Of a stretch of 64,000 nucleotides of DNA, positions 25,893-33,849 are shown in pieces. Within the stretch, counting starts at the first letter, position 1. Each line of letters begins with the position of its first letter. This stretch comes from Sphingobacteriales bacterium 44-61. GTDB taxonomy: Bacteria > Bacteroidota > Bacteroidia > Chitinophagales > Chitinophagaceae. Location: NCBI GenBank assembly GCA_001898405.1, contig MKTW01000010.1, forward strand, positions 170,405 through 234,404, read 5' to 3'. Under the pieces are notes generated by a model that saw nothing but the letters and a program-made list of their open reading frames with translations, ran no database searches and had not been told where the DNA came from. The position numbers were made by a program, and so were the translations under genes.

Positions 25893-27230
25893 ATGAAAAT
25901 TAATTTCAACTTAACTTCATCACAGGAGGCGTTCCCCGTTGCCGCCAACAATAGGATCCGCTCGCTTGATGTGCTAAGAGGTGTAGCTGTACTGGGTATA
26001 TTGCTAATGAATATCCCTGAGTTCTCCATGCCAGGCCGCTATTCGGAGCCGTTTCGCACCGATATGCATACGGTTGATTTTTGGATACGTGCAGTAATAA
26101 TGATCTTTTGGGAAGGTAAAATGCGGGCATTGTTTTCATTATTGTTTGGCGCAGGCATTCTTCTATTTATATTGAACAAAAAAACTGCTGCCGGAACCAG
26201 CACCCGTTTATTTTACCAACGAATGTTCTGGCTCGTATTATTGGGGCTTGCCGATGCACATCTTTTATTATGGGATGGCGATATATTATATTATTATGGT
26301 ATAATTGGAATGATCGCCTTTTTGTTTCGCAAACTAAAACCCCAATACCTGGTATTAGGTATTCCGCTGGTAGCTGCTGTGGAGTTTATTATTCAAACCT
26401 CCTATTACCAGGGCATGCGAGAAAAACGCATAGCTTATGTGAAGGTAACAAAAGCATTATCCCCGGGGCAAAAACCTGATGCGAAACAACAGGAGGTATT
26501 GACCCAGTGGCGGGAACTGGAGCAAACATTTATACCCAATGATCAGGATATAGCGGATAACACCCGCATTATGAAAAGCGACTATTCAACCATTGCTGCC
26601 CACAAAAGAAAGCAGACATGGATACTTCAAACCTCCTATCTTATTTATGGCTTGTGGGACCCTTTGGCTTTGATGTTGTTGGGTATGGCATTATTCAAAT
26701 GGGGATTTTTAACCGGTGAGTGGACACGAAGAAAATACTTGTGGACTGCCATAGTGGGATATGGCCTTGGGCTGCCTTTGGTGATCTGGGATTTTTGCTA
26801 CTCCTTTATTTACTATCCTGACCTTTCAGTCTACTTTTTACAAATGGAGCAGCACCCGATCGTATGGATGAATCTTATTTACCCCGTTCAGCGCATTTTA
26901 CTGGTGATGGCAGATGCTGCGATAATCATGCTTATTCTACGATCAGAAAAATGCAAACAGGTTATTGACCGGCTGTCTGCTGTTGGTCAAATGGCGCTTA
27001 CCAATTATGTGATGCAGAGCGTTATTTGCACACTGCTGTTTTTTGGATACGGTCTTAATCTATATGCAACATTGCAATACAGCCAGATTTTTTATGTAGT
27101 GGCTGGTATCTGGCTAATACAATTATTCATCAGCCGGCTATGGTTAAAATATTTCCATTTTGGACCGTTGGAATGGCTGTGGCGAACACTTACATACTGG
27201 AAAATACAACCTATGCGAAAACGGGGATGA
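25893..27230 (+). CDS. DUF418 multi-pass membrane protein (YeiB-like)
   Basis: A 445-residue integral membrane protein with about nine or ten hydrophobic segments. The start motif RIRSLDVLRGVAVLGILLMN is the family's N-terminal signature, and the second signature is FWEGKMRALFSLLFGAGILL. The C-terminal half matches DUF418: AVGQMALTNYVMQSVICTLL, FFGYGLNLYA and the ending FHFGPLEWLWRTLTYW. Function of DUF418/YeiB proteins is unknown, with proposed transport or acyl-transfer roles. Starts 35 bases after the small membrane ORF. Confidence 0.92.
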   Translation: MKINFNLTSSQEAFPVAANNRIRSLDVLRGVAVLGILLMNIPEFSMPGRYSEPFRTDMHTVDFWIRAVIMIFWEGKMRALFSLLFGAGILLFILNKKTAAGTSTRLFYQRMFWLVLLGLADAHLLLWDGDILYYYGIIGMIAFLFRKLKPQYLVLGIPLVAAVEFIIQTSYYQGMREKRIAYVKVTKALSPGQKPDAKQQEVLTQWRELEQTFIPNDQDIADNTRIMKSDYSTIAAHKRKQTWILQTSYLIYGLWDPLALMLLGMALFKWGFLTGEWTRRKYLWTAIVGYGLGLPLVIWDFCYSFIYYPDLSVYFLQMEQHPIVWMNLIYPVQRILLVMADAAIIMLILRSEKCKQVIDRLSAVGQMALTNYVMQSVICTLLFFGYGLNLYATLQYSQIFYVVAGIWLIQLFISRLWLKYFHFGPLEWLWRTLTYWKIQPMRKRG

Positions 27231-27301
27231 TCCTGTCGTGTCTCTTTGGGAGGCCCGGCAATGAAATATCGACTTTATAAATTGATGATAACTTATTTAT
27301 T

Positions 27302-27331
27302 AATGCGATATTGTCAATACAATATCGCATT
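27302..27331. terminator. Hairpin between convergent genes
   Basis: AATGCGATATTGT (27302-27314) and ACAATATCGCATT (27319-27331) are perfect 13-bp arms with a 4-base loop, placed between the convergent DUF418 and methyltransferase genes. A short T-rich tract follows on the plus strand. Terminator role is likely but the T-run is weak. Confidence 0.5.
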
Positions 27332-27418
27332 TGTTATATTATGTATGGATTCTACTACTAAAATATTTGATTCAAGTCAAAAATCTGCTATAAAATGTAA
27401 AACGAGTGACCGACGAAT

Positions 27419-28186
27419 CTACTCCTTCTTGCCGTAAAGCAACAGGCGTTTGAACGCATATATAGCAGGAAACTTTTTAAATGCTTTTTCAATGCGACCT
27501 TTATACTCAGCAACAAATATTTCCTGCTCATTTTCTGACATTCTTTCCATGTAAGGAATTAATGATGAGCCTGAAATAAAATCAAATAGCTTTTGCGGGC
27601 TATCTGCAATGATCGGATACACTTTTTGAATAATCTGCAATTCACCCAAACCACCGTCAAACATAATCTGCGCGTATTTATCAATGCTTAATACCGGCGA
27701 CACCCTTTTCCAGCCTTGCAAAAAATCAACAAAGGGTTTTTCCTGCACAAGTTGCATCAATAATTGATTCAGCAGGTTCTCATTTTGTACCGGCATCTGT
27801 ATTGCCAATTGACCATCTGGATTGAGCTTTGTGATGAGCGCCGAAAAAAGCCCGTAATGATTATCTGTCCACTGCAAAGCTGCATTGCTGAAAACCAGAT
27901 CCCATTTTGAGCCATCGGCTATAAACTTTTCAATAGTTGAATTTTTAAATTGTAGTTTCTCACTTATATATTTTCCTGAACCCAGGAGCATTTCATCAGA
28001 AGAATCAATACCTAAGAAAGAAGCAGCTTCAAATTTTTCTGACAGGATAGAGGTTTGCTCACCTGTGCCGCATCCTATATCTACAGCATGCTTTATTCCT
28101 TCGCCGGAAATCATTTCCATCAGGTCAAAGAAAGGCTGATATCTTATGTTTTTAAACTGGTTATATTTTTCGGGGTTCCACGGCAT
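27419..28186 (-). CDS. tam: Trans-aconitate 2-methyltransferase-like protein
   Basis: A 255-residue class I SAM methyltransferase of the Tam type. The N-terminus MPWNPEKYNQFKNIRYQPFF parallels the W-P-x-Y-x-x-F...R-P start of Tam. SAM motif I is VDIGCGTGEQTSIL, motif II FLGIDSSDEM, and the post-II strand WDLVFSNAALQWTDNH carries the typical N-A-A-L-Q-W. Tam esterifies trans-aconitate, a by-product that inhibits aconitase. The length fits. Gene overlaps the MBL remnant by 26 bases. Confidence 0.8.
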   Translation of the reverse strand: MPWNPEKYNQFKNIRYQPFFDLMEMISGEGIKHAVDIGCGTGEQTSILSEKFEAASFLGIDSSDEMLLGSGKYISEKLQFKNSTIEKFIADGSKWDLVFSNAALQWTDNHYGLFSALITKLNPDGQLAIQMPVQNENLLNQLLMQLVQEKPFVDFLQGWKRVSPVLSIDKYAQIMFDGGLGELQIIQKVYPIIADSPQKLFDFISGSSLIPYMERMSENEQEIFVAEYKGRIEKAFKKFPAIYAFKRLLLYGKKE

Positions 28187-28511
28187 ACACTGTATTTATG
28201 AATGGTAAAGTTACTTTTATACAGAAAAAATCTCCCAACCATACAATTTTATCTGCCAGGTCATTCAACCGGTCTTCATCGGTACGGACAACAATACGCC
28301 ATCTATCCGCATTCTTTTCCTGTCGTTGCGGATTTCTCTGGAGCATATATTTCAGTACGTCCCTGAAACTGAGCATCGTTGGGCTTTCCTCGTAAATGAG
28401 CAGCCCGTTTTGATCCAGCGGGGAACCTGCCCAGCCCGGTTTAATGGTGACCAATCCGGGATTTGAAGTATAGCTTTTAACTACAGGCTTTGTATTCTTT
28501 TTAAAAACCAT
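28161..28511 (-). pseudogene. N-terminal remnant of an MBL-fold hydrolase
   Basis: The 116-residue frame resembles only the start of UlaG-like metallo-beta-lactamase-fold hydrolases: NPGLVTIKPGWAGSPLDQNG, then FRDVLKYMLQRNPQRQEK, DRWRIVV and DKIVWLG. In intact members WLG is followed by a histidine and the metal-binding core (HxHxDH). Here the sequence turns into DFFCIKVTLPFINTVYAVEP and stops. About two thirds of the normal protein and all metal ligands are missing. A deletion that joined it to the tam region is the simplest reading; a new function for the fragment is less likely. Confidence 0.6.
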
Positions 28512-28569
28512 TTTAGTATCAATAATATGGTGAGCATTTTATCCAGGTTGTAAACGTTCTATCAATAAA

Positions 28570-29379
28570 TCAGCCATTCCCGACCAACTGGCTGGGGGCT
28601 AATCCAAACTGCTTTTTAAAAGCAAACGAAAAATGTGATAGGTTTTCAAAGCCTACTTCATAGCATACATCCAGTGGTTTTTTCTTCTTTTCCGTAAGCT
28701 GGTAGTACGCCAGTTCCAACCGCTTTTGGGTAAGCCATCTCTGTGGAGTAGTACAGAAGGCCTTTTTAAAATCTCGCTTAAAAGTGGTAAGGCTTCTGCC
28801 AGTGAGATAACCGAATTTTTCCATCGGCAGGTTGAACATGAAGTTCTTTTCCATATAATCAACCAGGTTGATCTTGCCCGGCTCCTCAAAATTGGCAAGC
28901 ACATTATCAATGTCTCTATTCAGCGTTCGGAGAATGCTAATGGCTTCTGTGATCTTGATCGCAGCAATATCTTCCGGTATATCCTTCATGTCAAAATAGG
29001 GGATCAGCGAAGCGAGGCAGCTTTCCAGCAAGGGGTGACTGCTGAAACTGAAAATTTTCGCCGACTTCAAAGGTTGAGACTTTATATGCTTGCCGGCATA
29101 AAAACCCCGGAGCCTTTCCACCGATAAATGCATCACTACTGTTTTATGCGGCTGGCCATCTTTGGGATAGTTAATGATGGTTGCCAGTTGATTTCTTGGA
29201 ATCAGGAAAATATCCCCCTGTTTGAAAAAGTAAGTCGCATCCGCCAGTACGATCTTGGTTTCGCCGGAAAGAAACCATACCAGCATGTGATGGTCAAACA
29301 TGATGTCTGACTTAAAAAATTTATCCTCATAGCTGGAGAGCTTAATATCTTCTGTAATATACCGGGCTTGATAGTCCAT
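28570..29379 (-). CDS. AraC-family transcriptional regulator
   Basis: A 269-residue regulator. The N-terminal cupin-like sensing domain is seen in FDHHMLVWFLSGETKIVLAD and QGDIFLIPRNQLATI. The C-terminal double HTH is AraC type: LTGRSLTTFKRDFKKAF, PQRWLTQKRLELAYYQL, then CYEVGFENLSHFSFAFKKQF and the last motif GLAPSQL. ATG 29379 was chosen; the frame to 29427 adds a short basic/hydrophobic stretch. The motif TTTGTTTAAAAGGCC stands 58 bases upstream and recurs before the SDR gene, so this regulator probably controls both itself and the SDR. Confidence 0.92.
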   Translation of the reverse strand: MDYQARYITEDIKLSSYEDKFFKSDIMFDHHMLVWFLSGETKIVLADATYFFKQGDIFLIPRNQLATIINYPKDGQPHKTVVMHLSVERLRGFYAGKHIKSQPLKSAKIFSFSSHPLLESCLASLIPYFDMKDIPEDIAAIKITEAISILRTLNRDIDNVLANFEEPGKINLVDYMEKNFMFNLPMEKFGYLTGRSLTTFKRDFKKAFCTTPQRWLTQKRLELAYYQLTEKKKKPLDVCYEVGFENLSHFSFAFKKQFGLAPSQLVGNG

Positions 29380-29436
29380 GATTTTGCTTTTTAAAGAAGT
29401 CAATAATGCAAAGATAAAAACTTGCATATAGTTTAG

Positions 29437-29453
29437 TTTGTTTAAAAGGCCAG
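29437..29453. promoter_or_regulatory. Copy of the AraC-linked motif before the araC-type gene
   Basis: TTTGTTTAAAAGGCCAG lies 58 bases upstream of ATG 29379. It differs at one base from the two tandem copies before the SDR gene, in the same orientation. Likely binding site of the AraC-type protein (autoregulation); inferred. Confidence 0.5.
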
Positions 29454-29545
29454 GTCTTCGGTCATACTGGCTATTTCATCGGCTTTGCCCATCCTGCTTA
29501 TGTTAATAGGAAGAAAAGCTATACGCTTATGAGCTGAAGCGAGGG

Positions 29546-30538
29546 TTACAGATTGAATTTCAAACCCGTCATTTCTTCAGTAAGTGTCCAGAGTTTTTTT
29601 GCGCTGGCTTTATCAAGCGAATAAGGGTTTACTCCTTTGCTTTTAGAAATATCTGCACATAACGGGGCAATATCTGCGTCTTCACAATACACGCCGCCAA
29701 TATTGCTTAATAAGGGAGATGTTGCACACCACACGGTTGTCGCAGCACCCTGCGGAACTGTTTTTAAGGATGCAGCTACTTCCGGAAGCATGTTACCATT
29801 GGCATCTACAAACCCCATTTTCTGAAATAGTTCCAGCGGGGCTTCCCTTCCGAGTTCTGTTCCGCCAATCGAACCGGGATGCACTGCATATACCCTTACA
29901 TTAGAATCACGGGCACGGCTGTCCAGTTCCATTGAAAAAAGGTTGACCGCCGTTTTGGATTGCCCGTATCCCTGTAAAGTTTCATATTCCCTGTGCAGAA
30001 AATTGGGGTCTTCGAAATTGAAAGGGGCAAAATGGTGACCCTGAGAGGAAACATTGATAACCCTTGCACCATTTGCTTTTTTAAGTGCAGGCCATAACCT
30101 TGTTATCAATTGAAACTGCGCGAGGTAATTGGTAGCTAATTGCGATTCAATGCCACGTTCGTCCCTGCGGAGCGGTACCCACATAATACCGGCGTTGTTG
30201 ATGAGCAAATGAAGCGGCCTGCCGGTAGCAAGAAACTTTTCCGCAAACGCATCAATAGATGCCGGAAACATTAAGTCCATTGCCGCTATCTCTACGTGGG
30301 TAATTCCGGCCAAATTTTTCTTTGCCTTTTCGATGTCCCGTGCAGGCACAATTACAGTCGCACCGGCAGCCGCAAGCGTGCGGGTAGTTTCCAATCCGAT
30401 ACCCGTGTTACCTCCTGTTACGATGGCAATTTTGCCTGTGAGGTCAATGTCTTTGATAACATCTGTTGTCGTTGAATTTGCGTTGAAGCCGGAACCGGTT
30501 GGTTGTTGTAAGGCTCCCTGGTAATTGTTCTGTTCCAT
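29546..30538 (-). CDS. Short-chain dehydrogenase/reductase
   Basis: A 330-residue SDR. The Rossmann motif is IAIVTGGNTGIGLETTRTL, the structural motif LLINNAGIMW, a catalytic serine lies in INVSSQGH, and the catalytic pair Y/K lies in YGQSKTA. Length and the WPALKKANG segment resemble the retinol-dehydrogenase/WW-domain-oxidoreductase-like SDRs, so NADP(H)-dependent reduction of a carbonyl is expected; the substrate is unknown. ATG 30538 chosen (MEQNNYQ), since the frame to 30580 adds no conserved sequence. The araC-type regulator lies downstream in the same direction and two tandem copies of its putative site precede this gene. Confidence 0.9.
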   Translation of the reverse strand: MEQNNYQGALQQPTGSGFNANSTTTDVIKDIDLTGKIAIVTGGNTGIGLETTRTLAAAGATVIVPARDIEKAKKNLAGITHVEIAAMDLMFPASIDAFAEKFLATGRPLHLLINNAGIMWVPLRRDERGIESQLATNYLAQFQLITRLWPALKKANGARVINVSSQGHHFAPFNFEDPNFLHREYETLQGYGQSKTAVNLFSMELDSRARDSNVRVYAVHPGSIGGTELGREAPLELFQKMGFVDANGNMLPEVAASLKTVPQGAATTVWCATSPLLSNIGGVYCEDADIAPLCADISKSKGVNPYSLDKASAKKLWTLTEEMTGLKFNL

Positions 30539-30588
30539 TTTTAATTTGTTTTGTTGGAACGAAAGTAGAAAGCATTGCACCCGTTGAC

Positions 30589-30626
30589 TTTGTTTAAAAG
30601 ACCTAATTTGTTTTGTTTAAAAGACC
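30589..30626. promoter_or_regulatory. Tandem AraC-type sites before the SDR gene
   Basis: TTTGTTTAAAAGACC occurs at 30589-30603 and again at 30612-30626. The starts are 23 bases apart, about two helical turns, as is typical of AraC-family half-site pairs. They stand 51-88 bases upstream of the SDR start codon. Confidence 0.6.
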
Positions 30627-30911
30627 AGCGATTTGGCAGCATTAACGTGAGTTTGGTGTTTTTCAACTGTCCCATCACATTGGGTCATACGAAGAGTAAA
30701 CTGTTTATTAAAATGTAATTGAATCCAGAGAATTTATCCGTTTATCCTTATTGGAAGGTATGGTCAGGTTAAGGTGAAAGAAAGTATGCGAAGTGACTCC
30801 GAAGTCCCCGATAGGAAAAGCATTGTTGTATTACATGAATCGGTGGGAAGAACTAACCCTTTTTCTCAGACAAGTATCAACAAGTTCGAGCCATCATCTC
30901 ACTATAACGAC
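30627..30911. other. Gap without recognised gene
   Basis: Nothing gene-like is visible between the SDR control region and the old tRNA terminator. Small frames here translate to unlikely protein. This is the chromosomal side flanking the left end of the integrated element. Confidence 0.6.
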
Positions 30912-30936
30912 AAAGACGCTGATAAACAGCGTCTTT
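30912..30936 (-). terminator. Original tRNA-Asp terminator left outside the element
   Basis: AAAGACGCTG (30912-30921) and CAGCGTCTTT (30927-30936) form a perfect 10-bp hairpin with a 5-base loop. It sits 6 bases from the left copy of the tRNA 3' end, the distance expected of the terminator that served tRNA-Asp before the insertion. Its role is inferred from the att structure. Confidence 0.65.
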
Positions 30937-30942
30937 GAAACT

Positions 30943-30957
30943 TGCGGACCGGACGGG
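30943..30957. repeat. attL-like copy of tRNA-Asp 3' end
   Basis: TGCGGACCGGACGGG is identical to bases 35928-35942, which overlap the 3' end of tRNA-Asp. It marks the left junction of the integrated element. Confidence 0.8.
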
Positions 30958-30998
30958 GGGCTGACCTATTTTACATCTTTCCATCATTTTACACATCC

Positions 30999-31106
30999 TT
31001 ACATGACAATTTAATTTTTAAGTAATTGGATGATTTATCCACTTACACGACATTTTATCTTCACATGACTTGATAGGCCCGACATAGAGGGATTGATAGA
31101 GTAAAA
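30999..31106. repeat. Integrase arm-site-like repeats, left end
   Basis: TTACATGAC (30999-31007), TTACACGAC (31043-31051) and TCACATGAC (31061-31069) share the pattern TYACAYGAC. The 14-mer TCTTCACATGACTT (31058-31071) recurs inverted at 35819-35832. GATAGAGTAAAA (31095-31106) recurs directly at 35864-35875, and ATAGAGTAAAA again at 35877-35887. Sites present at both ends fit integrase or excisionase binding. Confidence 0.5.
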
Positions 31107-31115
31107 CGTCAAGTT

Positions 31116-32435
31116 ATGATATATGCACTCAAACCGGTCTGCAAGAAAGACTGGAAAAGAAAAGATGGTACCAGTAAAATTTTTATCCAATACTGCCGGG
31201 GCACCAATCAGCGGGTACTGATCGACACCGGAATGGCGATCCCGCCGGAGTATTGGAACAGAAAGACAGGAAAAGTCCATAATAATCTTCCTTCGCCGTT
31301 TGGCGATGCCGATGATCTAAATGAACGCCTGCACAAAATGCTGCGGATAGCAGAGGACATTATTTCCTTTTGTTTGAAGCATACGAGAGATAATCCGTTA
31401 ACTTATCTGAAGAAAACCTTTATACCGGACCTTGATGTATCAATACTGGAACAGCGCAAGGAGGTTAGTGGTAACCTTGATGTTTATTTCCAGTTTGACA
31501 ACTACATCGAATCAAAGAAAAGAAGGATTGCAGCTTCTACCGTTCATATCTATATGGAAGTAAAGCGTTATCTGCAGGCTTTTGAAAAATTCAGGGGAAG
31601 AAAGATAACGTTCAAATCATTTGATGTCGACTTCTATCATGACTTTGTAGACTTCATGACCTTCGATTACCAATCTTACCGGTACACCAAAACCGGGTCA
31701 AAAGGTTTGAAGAGAAATACAATGGGCAAGGCCATTAAGCATCTGCGGTTATTTCTTAAAGACAGGATCCGCCGCAAGATCATTTCGCCTATTGATCTCA
31801 CCGAGTATAAAGTATTCGAAGAAATAGCGGATGCTACCTATCTCACCAATTACGAGATCGAAGAAATCTATAAGCTCGATCTATCGCTAACCCCCAAACT
31901 GCAAACAGCAAGAGATTTATTGGTGTTAGGTTGTTTTACCGGATTACGATTTTCCGATTTCAGCAGCATCAAACCGGAAGACATCCGGAATGGCAAGTTG
32001 CATATCAAACAACAAAAATCGGATCACTGGGTGGTGATACCCCTTCGTCCTGTTGCACATGAGATCCTTATTACAAAGTTTAAAGGACAAATACCCCGTA
32101 CATCCAATGCCGATTTTAATGGAGATATCAAAAAGGTCTACCAGGTCGCAGGGATCGATGAATCCATTAAGTTCTCATACAAGAAAGGCAATCGCGATAT
32201 CGAGGAAGTAAAGCCAAAGTATAAATGGGTCACTTCTCATTCCTGCCGGAGATCATTTTGCACCAATGAGTTTTTAGCCGGTACCCCTGTTGAGTTGATC
32301 ATGAAGATCAGTGGGCATAGAAGCCTGAAGGACTTCTATCGGTATATCAAGGTGACGCCTAACCAGGCCGCTTACCAGATTGAGAAGATCTGGAAGGCGA
32401 GGGAAGTAATGGCACCAGCGCATCTTGTTGAATAA
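31116..32435 (+). CDS. Tyrosine recombinase (integrase)
   Basis: A 439-residue site-specific recombinase of the Bacteroidota type. An N-terminal arm-binding domain of about 100 residues is followed by a SAM-like core-binding domain (about 115-230, NLDVYFQFDNYIESKKRRIA) and the catalytic domain. Catalytic residues: Arg278 in FTGLRFSDFSSI, Lys in IKQQKSDHWVV, the HxxR box SHSCRRSF, GHRS and the nucleophile Tyr410 in DFYRYIKV. It most likely integrates and excises the 30943-35942 element at tRNA-Asp. A TATA-like inverted repeat (TTCGCTATA, 32447 / TATAGCGAA, 32484) follows the gene without a T-run. Confidence 0.94.
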   Translation: MIYALKPVCKKDWKRKDGTSKIFIQYCRGTNQRVLIDTGMAIPPEYWNRKTGKVHNNLPSPFGDADDLNERLHKMLRIAEDIISFCLKHTRDNPLTYLKKTFIPDLDVSILEQRKEVSGNLDVYFQFDNYIESKKRRIAASTVHIYMEVKRYLQAFEKFRGRKITFKSFDVDFYHDFVDFMTFDYQSYRYTKTGSKGLKRNTMGKAIKHLRLFLKDRIRRKIISPIDLTEYKVFEEIADATYLTNYEIEEIYKLDLSLTPKLQTARDLLVLGCFTGLRFSDFSSIKPEDIRNGKLHIKQQKSDHWVVIPLRPVAHEILITKFKGQIPRTSNADFNGDIKKVYQVAGIDESIKFSYKKGNRDIEEVKPKYKWVTSHSCRRSFCTNEFLAGTPVELIMKISGHRSLKDFYRYIKVTPNQAAYQIEKIWKAREVMAPAHLVE

Positions 32436-32551
32436 ATCCCGTAACGTTCGCTATAGTGGACATTTATGGCGGAGATTGCTTGTTATAGCGAATATTAAGC
32501 TGAATTGGAGGAATTAGCTTTGGGTAGACTCTCATTTGCGAAGTCCAGCGT

Positions 32552-32640
32552 AATCGGATAATAATCAGCCCAAATCAGATAAAATCGGATAAAATAATCG
32601 GATAAAAATCGACTACAATCGGATAAAACCGGATATTTTA
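32552..32640 (+). repeat. Tandem ATCGGATAAAA repeats before fic
   Basis: ATCGGATAAAA occurs exactly at 32584, 32597 and 32618. Variants lie at 32553 (ATCGGATAA), 32574 (ATCAGATAAA) and 32630 (CGGATATTTTA). Five or six copies in 90 bases end 15 bases before the fic start, next to a TATCTTCG box (32643-32650). They look like operator sites for a multimeric regulator; the Fic protein's own C-terminal winged helix is one candidate. Confidence 0.65.
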
Positions 32641-32654
32641 CTTATCTTCGCCTC

Positions 32655-33692
32655 ATGGCCGACATGGTACACACATTTAAGCTTTCACCAGACTGGAAAC
32701 TGATCCAGGCAATCAGCAGTCTTGACCGTTTTGACGGCTCCTGGGCTGCCATAGAGAAGAGAGAAGGGAAAGCCCTTAAACAACTTAAATCAATAGCTAC
32801 TGTCCGTAGTGTAGGAGCCTCCACAAGGATTGAAGGTTCCGCTATGTCAGATGAAGAAGTTAAAGCCTTAATCGAGAAATTGGCAATTTCTAAACTAGAG
32901 GATAGAGATTCCCAGGAAGTAGCTGGGTATTTTGAAGCGTTGGATCTGATCTCGGAAGTATTCCCCGACATGGAAATTTCCGAAGGAGCTATTAAAAATC
33001 TGCACAATCTGATGCTAAAGCATAGCCAGAAGGATGAATGGCATAGAGGAAATTATAAGCAGCATAGCAATGCAGTAGAAGCAACCCGGCCAGATGGAAG
33101 CAAGCAGGTAATCTTTGAGACTACACCTCCAGGTATTGCAACAGAAGAAGCGATGATGGCGCTTATTGATTGGTGGCATACAGAAAGCGAAACACATCCT
33201 ATAGTAAAGTGCGCATTATTTTGCTATGATTTTGTAAGTATTCATCCTTTCCAGGATGGAAACGGACGATTGAGCAGGTTAATAGCGACACTGGTTTTAT
33301 TAAAGAATGGCTACAATTGGATTCAATATGTAAGCTTCGAACATGAAATAGAAAACAGGAAGAGTGAATACTACCAGCAACTAATGGAAAGCCAGAGGCA
33401 AAGACCGGGAGAGGATGTATATAATTGGGTGCTGTTTTTCGTCGATTGTCTGAATAACATCGGCGGCCAACTAATGGCAAAATTAACAACGCAAGGAACC
33501 GTTGCAAGTCTGGGACCCAAGGAAAAAAGCATTTATCTGTTTATAGAAAATCATCCCGGTAGCCGGTCAGGTGATATTTCTGAAAAGCTGAGTATAGGAT
33601 TACCGACAGTCAAAAAAATACTAACGGCACTTGTGCAACAAAAGCTAATAATCAAACATGGCGCAGGGGCTGGTACAAATTATTCTTTATAG
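32655..33692 (+). CDS. Fic-domain protein with N-terminal inhibitory motif and C-terminal winged helix
   Basis: A 345-residue Fic protein. The catalytic loop is HPFQDGNGRLSR (His197), a complete HxFx(D/E)GNGRxxR motif, so AMP transfer is expected. The N-terminal STRIEG (Ser56-Glu60) fits the inhibitory (S/T)xxxE(G/N) helix of class II Fic proteins, whose glutamate blocks ATP binding. Residues about 275-345 form a winged helix (KEKSIYLFIENHPGSRSGDI, LSIGLPTVKKILTALVQQKL). Fic proteins AMPylate target proteins; class II members are often bifunctional or part of toxin modules. The target is unknown. It sits in the mobile element, behind tandem repeats, and is followed by a terminator. Confidence 0.93.
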   Translation: MADMVHTFKLSPDWKLIQAISSLDRFDGSWAAIEKREGKALKQLKSIATVRSVGASTRIEGSAMSDEEVKALIEKLAISKLEDRDSQEVAGYFEALDLISEVFPDMEISEGAIKNLHNLMLKHSQKDEWHRGNYKQHSNAVEATRPDGSKQVIFETTPPGIATEEAMMALIDWWHTESETHPIVKCALFCYDFVSIHPFQDGNGRLSRLIATLVLLKNGYNWIQYVSFEHEIENRKSEYYQQLMESQRQRPGEDVYNWVLFFVDCLNNIGGQLMAKLTTQGTVASLGPKEKSIYLFIENHPGSRSGDISEKLSIGLPTVKKILTALVQQKLIIKHGAGAGTNYSL

Positions 33693-33703
33693 AATCATAA
33701 ATA

Positions 33704-33727
33704 AGCCGCTCTTCTGAGCGGTTTTTT
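33704..33727 (+). terminator. Terminator after fic
   Basis: CCGCTC (33706-33711) pairs with GAGCGG (33716-33721) around a TTCT loop, then TTTTTT. It ends the plus-strand half of the element. Confidence 0.8.
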
Positions 33728-33849
33728 ATGATGTGATCTAAATATTGAAAAGTTATATTTCGTAGTAAGATAAACAGGTTAAACCTGATTTAAATGATAC
33801 AAAACATAAATCCCCTGCCTTTTTTGATTTCAGTAAGGTGTGTTAGCTG

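Noticed and set aside
27246-27437. 63-codon frame after DUF418
   Set aside because: It runs through the intergenic hairpin and into the end of the opposite tam gene; probably chance.
30793-31014. 73-codon frame left of the integrase
   Set aside because: It crosses the terminator hairpin and the att site and has no protein features.
32552-32640. Tandem repeats read as a CRISPR array
   Set aside because: Units are 11 bases and spacers only 2-10 bases; no cas genes. They fit operator repeats instead.
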